Below are positions 19,733 to 31,205 of a stretch of 64,000 nt of DNA, one piece after another. The notes beneath the pieces are model-generated. The model worked only from the letters and a program-made list of their open reading frames with translations, did no database searches and was not told where the DNA came from. The DNA is from Microbacterium amylolyticum. Its GTDB lineage: Bacteria > Actinomycetota > Actinomycetes > Actinomycetales > Microbacteriaceae. Made by a program: the position numbers and the translations under genes. Within the stretch, counting starts at the first letter, position 1. Each line of letters begins with the position of its first letter. The stretch lies in the NCBI RefSeq assembly GCF_011046975.1, contig NZ_CP049253.1, positions 1,054,001 through 1,118,000 of the forward strand, written 5' to 3'.

Positions 19733-21031
19733 TCAGCGGCGCACGCCGCCCTCGGTGATGACCCGGTCGATCAGGCGACGAACGACAGTCGGTTCCTGCC
19801 GGATGCCATCGTGCTCAAACTCGTTCGTAATCCACAGGTGCATGTTCGGAACCGCATCGCGGGTCTGCTCCGCGAACTCAATCGGCACGAACATATCGTC
19901 GTGATACATCGCAGCAGCAACAGGCACATCGTTGCGTGAAAGCCGCTCGATGTCGTACAGCTCGGGGTGGTCCTCCCGATCATGCAACGCCATCACGGCA
20001 TCGCGGAAGGGGCGCAACGATCGCACCTCGTCAAACTGCCAGGGGAAGAACATCTCGCCCGTGAACGGCATCGCCCTCCCCGCCGCAACCTCTTCCGCCG
20101 CGTCGAACCCGCCCAGTTCCTCTCGCACGCGGTGCGCCGCCCACTGCGTCGCCCCCGCACCATCAGCGTAGATCTCCTCCTGCAAAACGGCGTACAGCGG
20201 CCCTCCGTACAGCTGAGTTTCGGCATCGACGGCCGCAAGAAACGCCTCGCTCAGGCGGCCCGACGGAAGGAATGCCTCGTCGAGCAACCAGTGCAGGCGC
20301 TCCATCCCCGGTCCCATTCCGAAGTCCGCCCCGAGTGTCTGCAACCGCCGTGACGTGAGCCGGTCACCGCTCGGCAGCCTCACGTCCTCGTTCTCAAGGA
20401 TGTCGACAACCGCCGCCAACGTTTCGGTGTCCTGCGGATAGCGTCGGTGGAACTCCGCCGTCTTGCGCGCAACGCGCGGAAGAGTATTCCGGTAAATCTC
20501 GACGGGATCGGGGTCGATCGAGGTCACACCACCCGTGACATAGCTGGCCTCCAGCCCATCGGGCGCGAACGACAGATAGGTCAGTGTCAGGAACCCACCG
20601 TAGCTCTGCCCGAGGGTCTGCCAGCGGCGCCCGCCGAAGACCTCGCGGCGGATGTGCTCGGCATCAGCGACGATCTGCTCGGCGCGAAACAAGCGGATGT
20701 AGTCCGCCGCCTCGTTCGCCGTCATCCCCGCAATCGTCGACGCCTCAATGCGTGAGGAGCGTCCCGTTCCCCGCTGATCCAGAAGAACAACGCGGTGCGT
20801 CTTCAGCGCCTCTCCTATCCATCCGCCTTCCGGCGCTGGTCGCGGCCCCTTTCCGCCCGGCCCTCCCTGCAAGAACAGCAGAATGGGCGCCTCCTCCATC
20901 CCCGGCTTCGCGACCTCGCGGGCGAAGACCTCGATGTGTTGCCCGGCATCCGGCTGTGACCAGTCGAGCGGTGAACGAACGGTGTGCTCGCGGACGATCA
21001 GCCCGCGAAAGGTGTACTGATGGGTGGTCAT
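19733..21031 (-). CDS. Alpha/beta hydrolase, prolyl aminopeptidase-like (S33)
   Basis: 432 residues. The alpha/beta-hydrolase core has the oxyanion motif LLFLQGGPGGKGPRP, then VVLLDQRGTGRSSRIE, and the nucleophile elbow LGQSYGGFLTL with the catalytic Ser. The late Asp/His are probably in the AAMYHDDMFVPI and NEFEHDGIRQEP regions. The HGGPG-like loop plus DQRGTG is typical of proline iminopeptidases, which remove N-terminal proline. No signal peptide. It stands alone between two hairpins. Confidence 0.85.
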   Translation of the reverse strand: MTTHQYTFRGLIVREHTVRSPLDWSQPDAGQHIEVFAREVAKPGMEEAPILLFLQGGPGGKGPRPAPEGGWIGEALKTHRVVLLDQRGTGRSSRIEASTIAGMTANEAADYIRLFRAEQIVADAEHIRREVFGGRRWQTLGQSYGGFLTLTYLSFAPDGLEASYVTGGVTSIDPDPVEIYRNTLPRVARKTAEFHRRYPQDTETLAAVVDILENEDVRLPSGDRLTSRRLQTLGADFGMGPGMERLHWLLDEAFLPSGRLSEAFLAAVDAETQLYGGPLYAVLQEEIYADGAGATQWAAHRVREELGGFDAAEEVAAGRAMPFTGEMFFPWQFDEVRSLRPFRDAVMALHDREDHPELYDIERLSRNDVPVAAAMYHDDMFVPIEFAEQTRDAVPNMHLWITNEFEHDGIRQEPTVVRRLIDRVITEGGVRR

Positions 21032-21096
21032 ACATCCATCTTCGCCCGGCGAAAGCGCCGGCGCATCCAGCCGCGGTGCGCTGAGCGGAAGAAACG

Positions 21097-21129
21097 ACGA
21101 AGGGCCGCCCCAACGGGGCAGCCCTTCGT
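21097..21129. terminator. Hairpin terminator after guaA
   Basis: 15-bp stem with one mismatch, arms 21097-21111 and 21115-21129, with a 3-base loop, 21 bases past the guaA stop. Confidence 0.75.
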
Positions 21130-21150
21130 GTCAGCGGGCGAGCGACAGGC

Positions 21151-22728
21151 TCACTCCCACTCGATCGTTGCCGGCGGCTTGCTCGTCACGTCCAGCGTGA
21201 CACGGTTGATTTCGCGCACCTCGTTGGTGATGCGGTTGGAGATCTTCGCGAGAGTTTCGTACGGGAGACGCGTCCAGTCGGCCGTCATGGCATCCTCACT
21301 GGACACCGGGCGCAGAACAACGGGGTGACCGTATGTGCGGCCATCGCCCTGAACGCCCACCGAGCGCACATCGGCCAACAGCACAACGGGGCACTGCCAG
21401 ATTTCCTTGTCCAGCCCCGCCGCCGTGAGCTCTTCGCGGGCGATCGCGTCGGCCTCACGCAGAATCTCGAGACGCTCACGCGTGACCTCGCCGATGATGC
21501 GGATTCCGAGGCCAGGACCGGGGAACGGCTGGCGGCCGACGATGGCCTCCGGAATGCCGAGATCGCGACCGATCTGACGCACCTCGTCCTTAAACAGGGT
21601 GCGCAGGGGTTCGATGAGCTCGAAGTCGAGGTCTTCCGGAAGCCCGCCAACGTTGTGGTGGCTCTTGATGTTCGCCGTACCGGCGCCGCCGCCCGACTCC
21701 ACAACGTCGGGGTACAGGGTTCCCTGCACGAGGAACTTCACGGGCTCCCCATCGGCCTTCGCCTGGTCGACGAGGTCGCGCTGCACCTGCTCGAAAGCGC
21801 GGATGAACTCGCGCCCGATGATCTTTCGCTTCGTCTCGGGATCCGTCACACCGGCGAGGTGTCCGAGGAACGTCTCCTCCGCCTCGACCGTGATCAGGTT
21901 CACACCCGTCGACTCGACGTAGTCGTTCTCCACCTGCTCGCGCTCACCCTTGCGCAGGAGACCGTGGTCAACGAAAACAGCCGTGAGCTGATCGCCGATC
22001 GCGCGGTGGACGAGCGCCGTCGACACAGCGGAGTCAACGCCGCCGGACAGCGCCGAGATCACACGGGCAGATCCGACCTGCTCACGAATACGGGCGATCT
22101 GCTCTTCAATGACCGAGCCGCTGTTCCAGTCAGCGGGAAGACCGGCAGCCTTGTGCAGGAAGTTCTCGATAACCGCCTGGCCGTGGTCGGAGTGCTTGAC
22201 CTCGGGGTGCCACTGCACACCGTAGAAGCAGGTCTCCGGGTTTCCGAATGCCGCAACGGGCGTGCCGGCCGTCGACGCAAGAACGTCGTAGCCTTCCGGC
22301 GCCTTCGCAACGGAGTCGCCGTGGCTCATCCATACGTTCTGTGAAGCGGGCGTGCCCTCGAGAAGGACACCACCGCGGCCCGCGATCGTCGCGTGCGTCG
22401 CACCGTACTCGCGGTTGCCGGTCTGGGCGACCTCGCCGCCGAGCGCCTGCGCCATCACCTGGAAGCCGTAGCAAATGCCGAGCGTGGGAATGCCCAGTTC
22501 GAAAATCGTTGCGTCAAACGTGGGGGCGCCCTCGGCGTACACCGATGATGGCCCGCCCGAGAGAATCAGCGCGACGGGGTTCTTCGCGCGAACTTCTTCC
22601 GCCGTGACATTGTGCGGGACGAGCTCGCTGTACACGCCGGCCTCGCGCACGCGACGCGCGATGAGCTGGGCATACTGGGCGCCGAAATCGACAACCAAAA
22701 CGGGACGCTGGACGGTATCTGCGCTCAT
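21151..22728 (-). CDS. guaA: GMP synthase (glutamine-hydrolysing)
   Basis: 525 residues; converts XMP to GMP. The N-terminal class I glutaminase has the catalytic Cys in [15 protein letters not shown] and the His/Glu in [12 protein letters not shown]. The ATP-pyrophosphatase domain has [17 protein letters not shown], and the dimerisation domain ends PPATIEWE, the conserved C-terminus. Its ATG overlaps the TGA of the DUF3817 gene (ATGA), so it is translated from that mRNA. Confidence 0.98.
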   Translation of the reverse strand: MSADTVQRPVLVVDFGAQYAQLIARRVREAGVYSELVPHNVTAEEVRAKNPVALILSGGPSSVYAEGAPTFDATIFELGIPTLGICYGFQVMAQALGGEVAQTGNREYGATHATIAGRGGVLLEGTPASQNVWMSHGDSVAKAPEGYDVLASTAGTPVAAFGNPETCFYGVQWHPEVKHSDHGQAVIENFLHKAAGLPADWNSGSVIEEQIARIREQVGSARVISALSGGVDSAVSTALVHRAIGDQLTAVFVDHGLLRKGEREQVENDYVESTGVNLITVEAEETFLGHLAGVTDPETKRKIIGREFIRAFEQVQRDLVDQAKADGEPVKFLVQGTLYPDVVESGGGAGTANIKSHHNVGGLPEDLDFELIEPLRTLFKDEVRQIGRDLGIPEAIVGRQPFPGPGLGIRIIGEVTRERLEILREADAIAREELTAAGLDKEIWQCPVVLLADVRSVGVQGDGRTYGHPVVLRPVSSEDAMTADWTRLPYETLAKISNRITNEVREINRVTLDVTSKPPATIEWE

Positions 22729-23282
22729 CGAGCGGTCTCCTCAGAGGTGTCGTTCGTTTCGAGGGAACGGGCTTTCGCTGCCGAAAGAGCAGCGCGTTTC
22801 TCGGCCGCGCGCTCTTCACGCTCGGCGAGATAGTTCTTGACGTCGCGAGCGACGATGACCTCCATGATGAAGGACAGGAAGGGAACAACGCCACCGCCCG
22901 CGAGCATCAGGAAGCGGGGGAAGCGCCAGCGCATGAGACTCCACACGCGGAAGCAGGCGAACAGGTACACGACGTAGAACCAGCCGTGCGCGATGAGGAT
23001 GAACAGCGAGAGGTTCAGCCCCTCACCCGTCGAATCGATCTCGCAACCGTCCGTCCCCGGAACGAACTGCGAGTACCAGACGCACTCGGGCGAGACGATG
23101 ACCGGCGCAAAGTACAGCAGGCGCTCGGCGCTGGCAAACAGTTCGACGTGGATCGGCGTGTACTTCAGGATCATCTCGATGACGAGCAGGAGCAGGCCGA
23201 CACCCGTGATGACGGACGTGATCTGATAGAAGCGCAGGGCACGACGGATCTTCGGGAAGCTGGAAAGCCGCGGTTGGGGCAT
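22725..23282 (-). CDS. DUF3817 membrane protein
   Basis: 185 residues with three to four hydrophobic segments (about 18-38, 54-67, 85-112, 118-140) and a long charged C-terminal tail. It contains the DUF3817 hallmarks of an N-terminal helix [20 protein letters not shown] and a conserved [21 protein letters not shown]. Function unknown. It overlaps guaA by 4 bases. TAGGAT ends 7 bases before the ATG at 23282, so DUF3817-guaA has its own leaderless promoter besides any read-through from guaB. Confidence 0.85.
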   Translation of the reverse strand: MPQPRLSSFPKIRRALRFYQITSVITGVGLLLLVIEMILKYTPIHVELFASAERLLYFAPVIVSPECVWYSQFVPGTDGCEIDSTGEGLNLSLFILIAHGWFYVVYLFACFRVWSLMRWRFPRFLMLAGGGVVPFLSFIMEVIVARDVKNYLAEREERAAEKRAALSAAKARSLETNDTSEETAR

Positions 23283-23289
23283 GGGTTCG

Positions 23290-23295
23290 ATCCTA
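23290..23295 (-). promoter_or_regulatory. -10 box of a leaderless promoter (DUF3817-guaA)
   Basis: TAGGAT on the minus strand, 7 bases before ATG 23282, within the 35-base gap after the SURF1 gene. Confidence 0.5.
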
Positions 23296-23317
23296 CTTTG
23301 GCGATTCTTGGAGGAAC

Positions 23318-24157
23318 TTATTCGTCATCGATGACGGCATCGGGGTCGATGCCGTGGAACTCTTCGACCTCGCGTTCCCACGCGTCTTTCGCGAGGCGAT
23401 ACCAGAGGTAGAACGAGAACGCGCCGAAGATGGCCCACTCGAGCGCGTAGAACAGGTTGAGCCAGTTGATCGGACTCTCGCTCTCGGGCGCAGGCGAGGA
23501 AATCTCGGCCAGACCGGCATCTGCGATGCCCGCCACGGGGTCCTCGCTGGTGAGATAGGCGCGATAGACAGGGCCGGAAGGGTCGTTCCACACCGCGAAG
23601 AGCTGGGCGGGTGACATCCGCGTGATCTCGAACGGATCGTCGCCGCGCGGCTGCTGGGGGCCCTCATCTGCGATGAGGCGCCCCGTCACCTGGACCGTTT
23701 CGTGCGATACCTCGCGCGAAAGCGCCTCGGCGGCGGCGTCCGCCTGTTCGCGCGATTCGGCAAAGCCGACCGCAACGGCCAGCGATGCGCCGTCATCAGT
23801 TTCGAGGCGGCCCGCTACCCAGAACCCATCGTCGCCCTCGTTGTAGCGGTGAGTGATCACGACGAAGTCTTCGGCGTCCCACGCTCCGCTGACGTCGACG
23901 CGCTGTCCGATGTACGGGCCCTGAATGTAGTCACCCGGCACCAGAACATCGTCGATCGGAAGGACCTGTTCCGTCGCGCCTTCCGGCATCGGGTCGGTGT
24001 TGACGACGCGGCTCAGCTGCCATTGCAGCAGCCACGCGAATATCGCCGCCACCATCAAACAAATCGTCAGCATGCCCAGCCAGCGCGGGCGCAACATCAC
24101 TTCGCGCAGCGTCGGTGGGAACTCCTGCACGGATGAGATCTCGGGCCCGAGCGTCAT
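23318..24157 (-). CDS. SURF1 family cytochrome oxidase assembly protein
   Basis: 279 residues with the SURF1 plan: one transmembrane helix near the N-terminus (LTICLMVAAIFAWLLQWQLS), a large extracytoplasmic domain and a second helix near 235-255 (WLNLFYALEWAIFGAFSFYL). The family helps assemble heme-copper cytochrome c oxidase. RLIADEGPQQP and SPINWLNLFYALEWA match the conserved C-terminal region. Its ATG overlaps the guaB3 stop (ATGA), tying a respiratory assembly factor to the guanine-nucleotide operon. Confidence 0.9.
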   Translation of the reverse strand: MTLGPEISSVQEFPPTLREVMLRPRWLGMLTICLMVAAIFAWLLQWQLSRVVNTDPMPEGATEQVLPIDDVLVPGDYIQGPYIGQRVDVSGAWDAEDFVVITHRYNEGDDGFWVAGRLETDDGASLAVAVGFAESREQADAAAEALSREVSHETVQVTGRLIADEGPQQPRGDDPFEITRMSPAQLFAVWNDPSGPVYRAYLTSEDPVAGIADAGLAEISSPAPESESPINWLNLFYALEWAIFGAFSFYLWYRLAKDAWEREVEEFHGIDPDAVIDDE

Positions 24158-25272
24158 TCGTATGGCGTGACGACGACGTCCACCCGTTGGAACTCCTTGA
24201 CATCGGAGTATCCCGTTGTGGCCATTGCCTTGCGCAGCGCGCCGATCAGGTTCAGCGTGCCGGATGCTTCCTGTGCCGGACCGTAAAGAACCTCGTGCAT
24301 GGTGGCGAGCTGCTCCACCTGCACGCGGCGACCACGAGGAAGTTCGGGGTGGTGAGCCTCGGCGCCCCAGTGGAAACCGCGGCCGGGCGCGTCCGTAGCG
24401 CGCGCGAGGGAAACACCGAGCATGGCCGCGTCGGCTCCCATAGCGATCGCCTTGACGAGATCGCCGGAGGTTCCGACACCGCCGTCAGCGATGACGTGCA
24501 CATAGCGACCGCCGGACTCTTCGAGGTAGTCGCGTCGCGCCGCAGCCACATCGGCGACGGCCGTTGCCATCGGCGTGTGGATTCCGAGGGCGAGGCGCGT
24601 TGTCGACGCCGCTCCCCCACCAAAGCCCACGAGGACACCGGCAGCGCCCGTGCGCATCAGATGCAGAGCGGCGCGGTACGTTCCGGCACCGCCAACGATC
24701 ACGGGAACGTCAAGGTCGTAAATGAACTGCTTGAGGTTGAGCGGCTCGGTGTTCTGCGAGACATGCTCGGCGGAGACCGTTGTTCCGCGAATGACGAAGA
24801 TGTCCACGCCGGCCGTGATGACCGTTTCGTAGAACTCCTGTGTGCGCTGCGGCGAAAGCGCTCCGGCAACAACAACGCCCGCCTCGCGGATCTCGGCAAT
24901 GCGGCGCGTGATGAGCTCGGCCTTGATCGGCTCGGCGTACAGCGCCTGCATGCGCTGCGTTGTCGACTCGGCAGGAAGCGAGGCAATCTCGGCCAAGAGC
25001 GGCTCGGGATCCTCGTACCTCGTCCACAGCCCCTCGAGGTCGAGAACACCCAGCGCACCCATGCGGCCGAGCGCGATCGCCGACGCCGGGCTGACCACGG
25101 AGTCCATCGGCGCGCCGATCACGGGGGTGTCGAACGTGAACGCGTCGATCGACCAGGTGGTCGAAACATCGCTTGCGTCTCGCGTGCGGCGCGAAGGCAC
25201 AACAGCGATGTCGTCGAACGTGTATGCCCGCCTGCCGCGCTTACCGCGGCCCAGCTCGATCTCCATGGTCAC
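24154..25272 (-). CDS. guaB3: GuaB3 family IMP dehydrogenase-related protein
   Basis: 372 residues, an IMP dehydrogenase/GMP reductase barrel without the CBS domains. It begins RRAYTFDDIAVVPSRRTRDA, where true IMPDH has the FDDVLLxP motif. GAAGVLVGFGGGAASTTR replaces the IMPDH catalytic-loop context, and HVIADGGVGTSGDLVKAIAM and AMLGVSLARATDAPG follow. The exact reaction in actinobacteria is not settled from sequence alone. The GTG at 25272 has TAGGGT exactly 6 bases upstream and so could be a leaderless start; an ATG at 25266 is the alternative. It follows guaB by 24 bases. Confidence 0.88.
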   Translation of the reverse strand: MTMEIELGRGKRGRRAYTFDDIAVVPSRRTRDASDVSTTWSIDAFTFDTPVIGAPMDSVVSPASAIALGRMGALGVLDLEGLWTRYEDPEPLLAEIASLPAESTTQRMQALYAEPIKAELITRRIAEIREAGVVVAGALSPQRTQEFYETVITAGVDIFVIRGTTVSAEHVSQNTEPLNLKQFIYDLDVPVIVGGAGTYRAALHLMRTGAAGVLVGFGGGAASTTRLALGIHTPMATAVADVAAARRDYLEESGGRYVHVIADGGVGTSGDLVKAIAMGADAAMLGVSLARATDAPGRGFHWGAEAHHPELPRGRRVQVEQLATMHEVLYGPAQEASGTLNLIGALRKAMATTGYSDVKEFQRVDVVVTPYE

Positions 25273-25296
25273 CAGATCACCCTACGCGAACCCACC

Positions 25297-26913
<1,617 letters not shown>

Positions 26914-27044
26914 TCACCCAACGTCCACTCGGGAAATTACACACCCGTAACACAGGAAACACCCAGTTCTCATCGAGCTTCTACCGTGCGATGAGCACAA
27001 TCGGCGCAACCGTGCCGCCGACCTCGGCCCTGACCGGAGGCCCC

Positions 27045-28397
27045 ATGACATCTCCCGCCGCCCCACGAGGGCGGGCGAGAACCAGCGTATGGCGCGCTGT
27101 GATCGTCTCCCTTCTGACCCTCTTGACCGTTTTCGCGCTCGGCGCCACCCCCGCCGCCGCCGCGGAGGGCGACCCGTACCGGATAGCGGGCCTCGTTCAG
27201 CTCAACGGCGATCCGCTCGAGGGAGTTTCCCTCGTCATCGATGGCTCAGGGGGTGAACAAAGCGTCGTCACGGGCAGCGACGGCCGATGGGAGGCCTGGG
27301 TTCCTGACAACGACAGCGAGTACACCGTCACGCTCGACGAATCCACACTGCCCGATGGCATCGGCGTCGTTGACGAAGACACGGAGATCGCCGAGGGCGA
27401 GCAGCCGAACGTCCGTGACGTCACGGTCGGGGCCGCCGGCTTCGCCGTCGTGAACTTCTTCATCGGCGACGTCGAACGCAACACCGTCAGCTTCGCGGAC
27501 CAGCTGATCCAGCGCATCTTCCAGGGGCTGAACTTCGGCCTGATGTTGGCGCTCGCGGCGATCGGACTGTCTCTCGTCTACGGAACAACGCGGCTGTCGA
27601 ACTTCGCACACGCCGAGATGGTCACGTTCGGCGCCGTCGTCGCTGTCGGCGTCTCCAGCGCCCTGGCCTCCATCGCGGTCAGCCCGGCGATGACCGTTCT
27701 CGGGCTCCTGATCGCCATCGGCCTCGCCGGTGGGCTGGGCTACGCCCTCGATATGGCGCTCTGGCGGCCACTGCGCCGGCGCGGCGTCGGAATCGTGCAG
27801 CTGATGATCGTGTCGATCGGCCTCTCCCTCGCCATGCGGTTCACGTTCCAGTTCTTCATCGGCGGAAGCACCCTCCAACTTCCGACGCTCGTGAGCACGG
27901 CGAAGGTCCCGATCTTCGGCGCCGTTGCGCTCAGCCCCATGGAGATCGTGTCGATGAGCATCGCGCTCGTTGTCATCGTGGCGTTCGCCCTGTGGCTCAC
28001 CTACAGCCGCATCGGCAAGGCCACGCGGGCAATCAGTGACAACCCCGCGCTCGCCAGCGCAACCGGAATCGACGTCGATCGCGTTGTCCGCATCATCTGG
28101 GTTGTTGCCGGCGCGCTCGCCGGCCTCGGCGGAATCCTCTACGCGTATTACCGTCCCGGCGTCCGGTTCGACATGGGAATGCACATTCTGTTGCTCATGT
28201 TCGCGGCCGTCACGCTCGGCGGCCTCGGAACCGCCTACGGCGCACTCATCGGCTCGCTCATCATCGGCGTCATCGTCGAAGTTGTCAGCCTGTGGATCCC
28301 CGCCGACCTGCGCTTCGTCCCGGCGCTGCTCCTGCTCATCGTCATTCTCCTGGTGCGACCGCAGGGTCTCCTCGGTCGCCGCGAACGAATCGGATAG
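27045..28397 (+). CDS. livH: LivH-type branched-chain amino acid permease with a secreted-type N-terminal domain
   Basis: 450 residues from ATG 27045, preceded by GGAGG 4 bases upstream; an ATG at 26992 is in frame but has no ribosome site. Residues 1-40 look like a signal peptide (AVIVSLLTLLTVFALGATPA ending AAAAEGD). Residues about 44-140 resemble a small CnaB/carboxypeptidase-regulatory beta-sandwich (LVQLNGDPLEGVSLVIDGSG, then SDGRWEAWVPDNDSEYTVTL). Residues 150-450 are a normal LivH permease, with LVYGTTRLSNFAHAEMVTFG near its start. The first gene of livHMGF, it forms the membrane channel with LivM. The extra domain would lie outside the membrane and might contact the binding protein. 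Confidence 0.88.
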   Translation: MTSPAAPRGRARTSVWRAVIVSLLTLLTVFALGATPAAAAEGDPYRIAGLVQLNGDPLEGVSLVIDGSGGEQSVVTGSDGRWEAWVPDNDSEYTVTLDESTLPDGIGVVDEDTEIAEGEQPNVRDVTVGAAGFAVVNFFIGDVERNTVSFADQLIQRIFQGLNFGLMLALAAIGLSLVYGTTRLSNFAHAEMVTFGAVVAVGVSSALASIAVSPAMTVLGLLIAIGLAGGLGYALDMALWRPLRRRGVGIVQLMIVSIGLSLAMRFTFQFFIGGSTLQLPTLVSTAKVPIFGAVALSPMEIVSMSIALVVIVAFALWLTYSRIGKATRAISDNPALASATGIDVDRVVRIIWVVAGALAGLGGILYAYYRPGVRFDMGMHILLLMFAAVTLGGLGTAYGALIGSLIIGVIVEVVSLWIPADLRFVPALLLLIVILLVRPQGLLGRRERIG

Positions 28398-28405
28398 GTG
28401 CCCTG

Positions 28406-29386
28406 ATGAACTGGGGAAGTATCTTCGGCGAAGCCCTCGCCTCTCTGCTCCTACCGGCAACGTTCGCCTACGCCCTCGCCGGTCTCGGCCTCGCGCTGCA
28501 CTTCGGTTTCGCCGGCCTGCTCAACATGGGTGTTGCTGGCTTTATGGCCATCGGCGCATACAGCTACGCGATCGGCGTTCTCACGTTCGGCCTGCCATGG
28601 TGGGCCGGCCTCCTCATCGGCGTTGTTGCGTCCGCACTCTTCGGCCTTCTGCTGGGTATTCCCACGCTCCGGCTGCGCGGCGACTATCTGGCGATCGCCA
28701 CAATCGCCGTTGCCGAAGTTGTCCGCCTGGTGTTCCTCACGACCGCCTTCGAGCCCGTCACCGGATCCGCCGATGGCCTCAGCGGATATCACGCGTCCTT
28801 CCGCGCGTGGAACCCGATCCCACCCGGCACCTACGGCTTCGGGCCATGGGTGTACAACGAAACCGGGTGGTGGGCGCGCCTGGTATCCATCTCTCTCGTC
28901 GTGATCGCGGCGCTCCTGGTGTTCGCCCTGACCCGCAGCCCCTGGGGTCGCGTTCTCAAAGGCATCCGCGAAGACGAGGACGCCGTGCGCGCGCTGGGCA
29001 AGAACGTCTTCGCGTACAAGATGCAGGCGCTCGTCGTCGGCGGTGTGATCGCCTCGCTCGGCGGTTTCGTGTGGTCGCTTCTCAGCGCTGTCAACCCGCA
29101 GAACTATCAAACGTCGACAACGTTCTTCATCTGGACAGCCCTGCTGCTCGGCGGTGCGGCAACCGTTTTCGGCCCGATCCTCGGCGCCGCAATCTTCTGG
29201 TTCCTCAATTCGTTCCTCGGCGCTCTCCTGCCCGCTCTTGTCACGGCGGGTTATCTCCCGTTTATGTCGACGCTGCAGGCGGCCCGCCTGCGAGACATCC
29301 TCGTCGGCGTTGCGCTCATGATGATCGTCGTGTTCATGCCACAGGGCATCCTCGGCAAGAAGAAGGAGATGTCCTTTGCCAAGTGA
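28406..29386 (+). CDS. livM: LivM-type branched-chain amino acid permease
   Basis: 326 residues from ATG 28406, eight bases after the livH stop. It is highly hydrophobic with about eight to nine helices. LALHFGFAGLLNMGVAGFMA and LLGIPTLRLRGDYLAIATIA are family signatures, and SPWGRVLKGIREDEDAVRAL is the cytoplasmic loop that docks the ATPases. Its last 11 bases overlap the livG start. Confidence 0.93.
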   Translation: MNWGSIFGEALASLLLPATFAYALAGLGLALHFGFAGLLNMGVAGFMAIGAYSYAIGVLTFGLPWWAGLLIGVVASALFGLLLGIPTLRLRGDYLAIATIAVAEVVRLVFLTTAFEPVTGSADGLSGYHASFRAWNPIPPGTYGFGPWVYNETGWWARLVSISLVVIAALLVFALTRSPWGRVLKGIREDEDAVRALGKNVFAYKMQALVVGGVIASLGGFVWSLLSAVNPQNYQTSTTFFIWTALLLGGAATVFGPILGAAIFWFLNSFLGALLPALVTAGYLPFMSTLQAARLRDILVGVALMMIVVFMPQGILGKKKEMSFAK

Positions 29387-30371
29387 TCACGCACCCCAGT
29401 CCGCGCCGGTGGCGCGCCAGAAGACCGCCGGTCTCCACGTGGGCGATGCCGTTCCCGGTGTGCCCAAAATCGACCCCATCATCACGGCGGACGGCATCAC
29501 CCGCTCGTTCGGAGGTGTGACAGCCGTCGACGTCGAACACCTCGAAATCCCCCGCGGCGCCGTGACCGCGCTGATCGGCCCCAACGGAGCGGGGAAAACG
29601 ACGCTCTTCAATCTGCTGACCGGCTTCGACCGGCCCGACGCTGGATCGTGGACATTCGAGGGACGCTCGCTGTCTGGCGTTCCCGCGCACGCCGTTGCCA
29701 GGCGCGGACTGGTTCGCACGTTCCAGCTCACGAAGGCTCTCGGGCTGCTGTCGGTCATGGACAACATGAAGCTCGGCCAGAAGGAACAGGTTGGCGAGAA
29801 GTTCTGGGCCAGCCTGCTGCCGTTTCTCTGGCGTGACCAAGATCGTCAGATCGAAGAGCGCGCGCTCGAACTTCTCGCGCGCTTCAACCTCGACACCAAG
29901 AAGGACGATTACGCCGCTTCGCTCTCGGGCGGCCAGCGCAAGTTGCTCGAAATGGCGCGGGCTCTGATGACCGATCCAACGCTGGTCATGCTCGATGAGC
30001 CGATGGCCGGTGTGAACCCCGCTCTGACGCAGAGCCTGCTCGATCACATCCTCGGCCTCAAGGACCAGGGCATGACCGTACTGTTCGTCGAACACGACAT
30101 GCACATGGTGCAGCACATCGCCGACTGGGTTGTTGTCATGGCAGAAGGGCGGATTGTGGCGGAGGGTCCACCGGATCAGGTCATGAGGAATCGCGCCGTG
30201 ATCGATGCCTATCTCGGCGCACACCAGGAGGTCGATCTGGGCGTTGTCACCGGACGCATCAGCATCGTCGACACCGACCCCGAGGCCGACGCGGCAGCCT
30301 CCGCCGCGATCAGCGCGGAAGAACTCACAGCCGCCGGACAGGCCGAGGCCGACGAGGAGGACCCGCGATGA
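29376..30371 (+). CDS. livG: LivG-type ABC transporter ATP-binding protein
   Basis: 331 residues from a TTG start at 29376. AAGGAG at 29363-29368 lies exactly 7 bases upstream and decides the start, which overlaps the livM stop. A roughly 35-residue leader (HAPQSAPVARQKTAGLHVGD) precedes the ATPase. Walker A is GPNGAGKTTL, the signature LSGGQRKLLEMARAL, Walker B LVMLDEPMAGV and the switch His is in VLFVEHDMHMV. The C-terminus has a 50-residue acidic Ala/Glu-rich tail beyond the usual LivG end. Confidence 0.92.
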   Translation: MPSDHAPQSAPVARQKTAGLHVGDAVPGVPKIDPIITADGITRSFGGVTAVDVEHLEIPRGAVTALIGPNGAGKTTLFNLLTGFDRPDAGSWTFEGRSLSGVPAHAVARRGLVRTFQLTKALGLLSVMDNMKLGQKEQVGEKFWASLLPFLWRDQDRQIEERALELLARFNLDTKKDDYAASLSGGQRKLLEMARALMTDPTLVMLDEPMAGVNPALTQSLLDHILGLKDQGMTVLFVEHDMHMVQHIADWVVVMAEGRIVAEGPPDQVMRNRAVIDAYLGAHQEVDLGVVTGRISIVDTDPEADAAASAAISAEELTAAGQAEADEEDPR

Positions 30372-31156
30372 GTGAAACAGACGACCGAGATGTTGTGGTC
30401 AGCGTTGAGAACATCACGGCCGGATATTTGCCAGGCGTCAACATTCTCACCGATTGCAACCTGACCGCGCGCAAGGGTGAGCTGATCGGCATCATCGGCC
30501 CCAACGGCGCCGGGAAGTCAACGCTGCTCAAGGCGATCTTCGGCCTCGTGAACGTCCGAAGCGGACACATCACGCTCGACGGCGAGGACATCACCAATCT
30601 GCGGGCGAACAAGCTGGTCGCACGCGGCGTCGGGTTCATCCCGCAGACCAACAACGTCTTTCCGTCGCTCTCGATCGAGGAAAACCTGCAAATGGGCGCG
30701 TATCAGAAACCCAAGATGTTCGCGGAACGCCTCGCGTTCGTTGTCGATGTCTTCCCCGACCTGGGCAAGCGCCTCAAACAGCGCGCAGGAGGCCTCTCCG
30801 GCGGCGAGCGCCAAATGGTGGCCATGGGACGGGCGCTCATGCTCGACCCGAAGGTGCTCCTGCTCGACGAGCCGTCCGCCGGGCTCTCCCCCGTCAGACA
30901 GGACGAGGCGTTTATCCGCGTCAGCGAAATCAACCGGGCCGGCGTCACCTGCATCATGGTGGAGCAGAACGCCCGCCGCTGCCTGCAGATCTGCGATCGC
31001 GGGTACGTTCTCGATCAGGGACACGACGCCTACGCCGGGTCCGGACGCGAGCTCCTCCACGATCCGAAGGTCACGGAGCTCTATCTCGGCACGCTCGGCT
31101 CCGAGCAGAACGCGAACACCGGCGTGCACCGCTCGGTGACGGGGGACGAAGCCTAA
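30368..31156 (+). CDS. livF: LivF-type ABC transporter ATP-binding protein
   Basis: 262 residues; the ATG overlaps the livG stop by 4 bases. Walker A GPNGAGKSTLLK, signature LSGGERQMVAMGRAL, Walker B VLLLDEPSAGLSP and switch region CIMVEQNARRCLQ are intact. The dimer with LivG powers the LivHM channel. Last gene of the operon. The binding-protein gene is not adjacent; a LivK-like lipoprotein is encoded about 3.7 kb downstream. Confidence 0.93.
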   Translation: MSETDDRDVVVSVENITAGYLPGVNILTDCNLTARKGELIGIIGPNGAGKSTLLKAIFGLVNVRSGHITLDGEDITNLRANKLVARGVGFIPQTNNVFPSLSIEENLQMGAYQKPKMFAERLAFVVDVFPDLGKRLKQRAGGLSGGERQMVAMGRALMLDPKVLLLDEPSAGLSPVRQDEAFIRVSEINRAGVTCIMVEQNARRCLQICDRGYVLDQGHDAYAGSGRELLHDPKVTELYLGTLGSEQNANTGVHRSVTGDEA

Positions 31157-31182
31157 GAGGTCGTTTCTCTTCCGAGAGCCGC

Positions 31183-31200
31183 AACGAGCACGGCCTCGTT
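31183..31200. terminator. Short hairpin between convergent livF and the methyltransferase gene
   Basis: 6-bp stem, 31183-31188 with 31195-31200, followed on the plus strand by CTCCCC. It is weak but correctly placed between convergent stops. Confidence 0.35.
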
Positions 31201-31205
31201 CTCCC

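Noticed and set aside
23280..23300. GGTTCGATCC near 23284, resembling a tRNA T-arm
   Set aside because: No acceptor or anticodon stem can be drawn around it; it is the leader of the DUF3817 gene.
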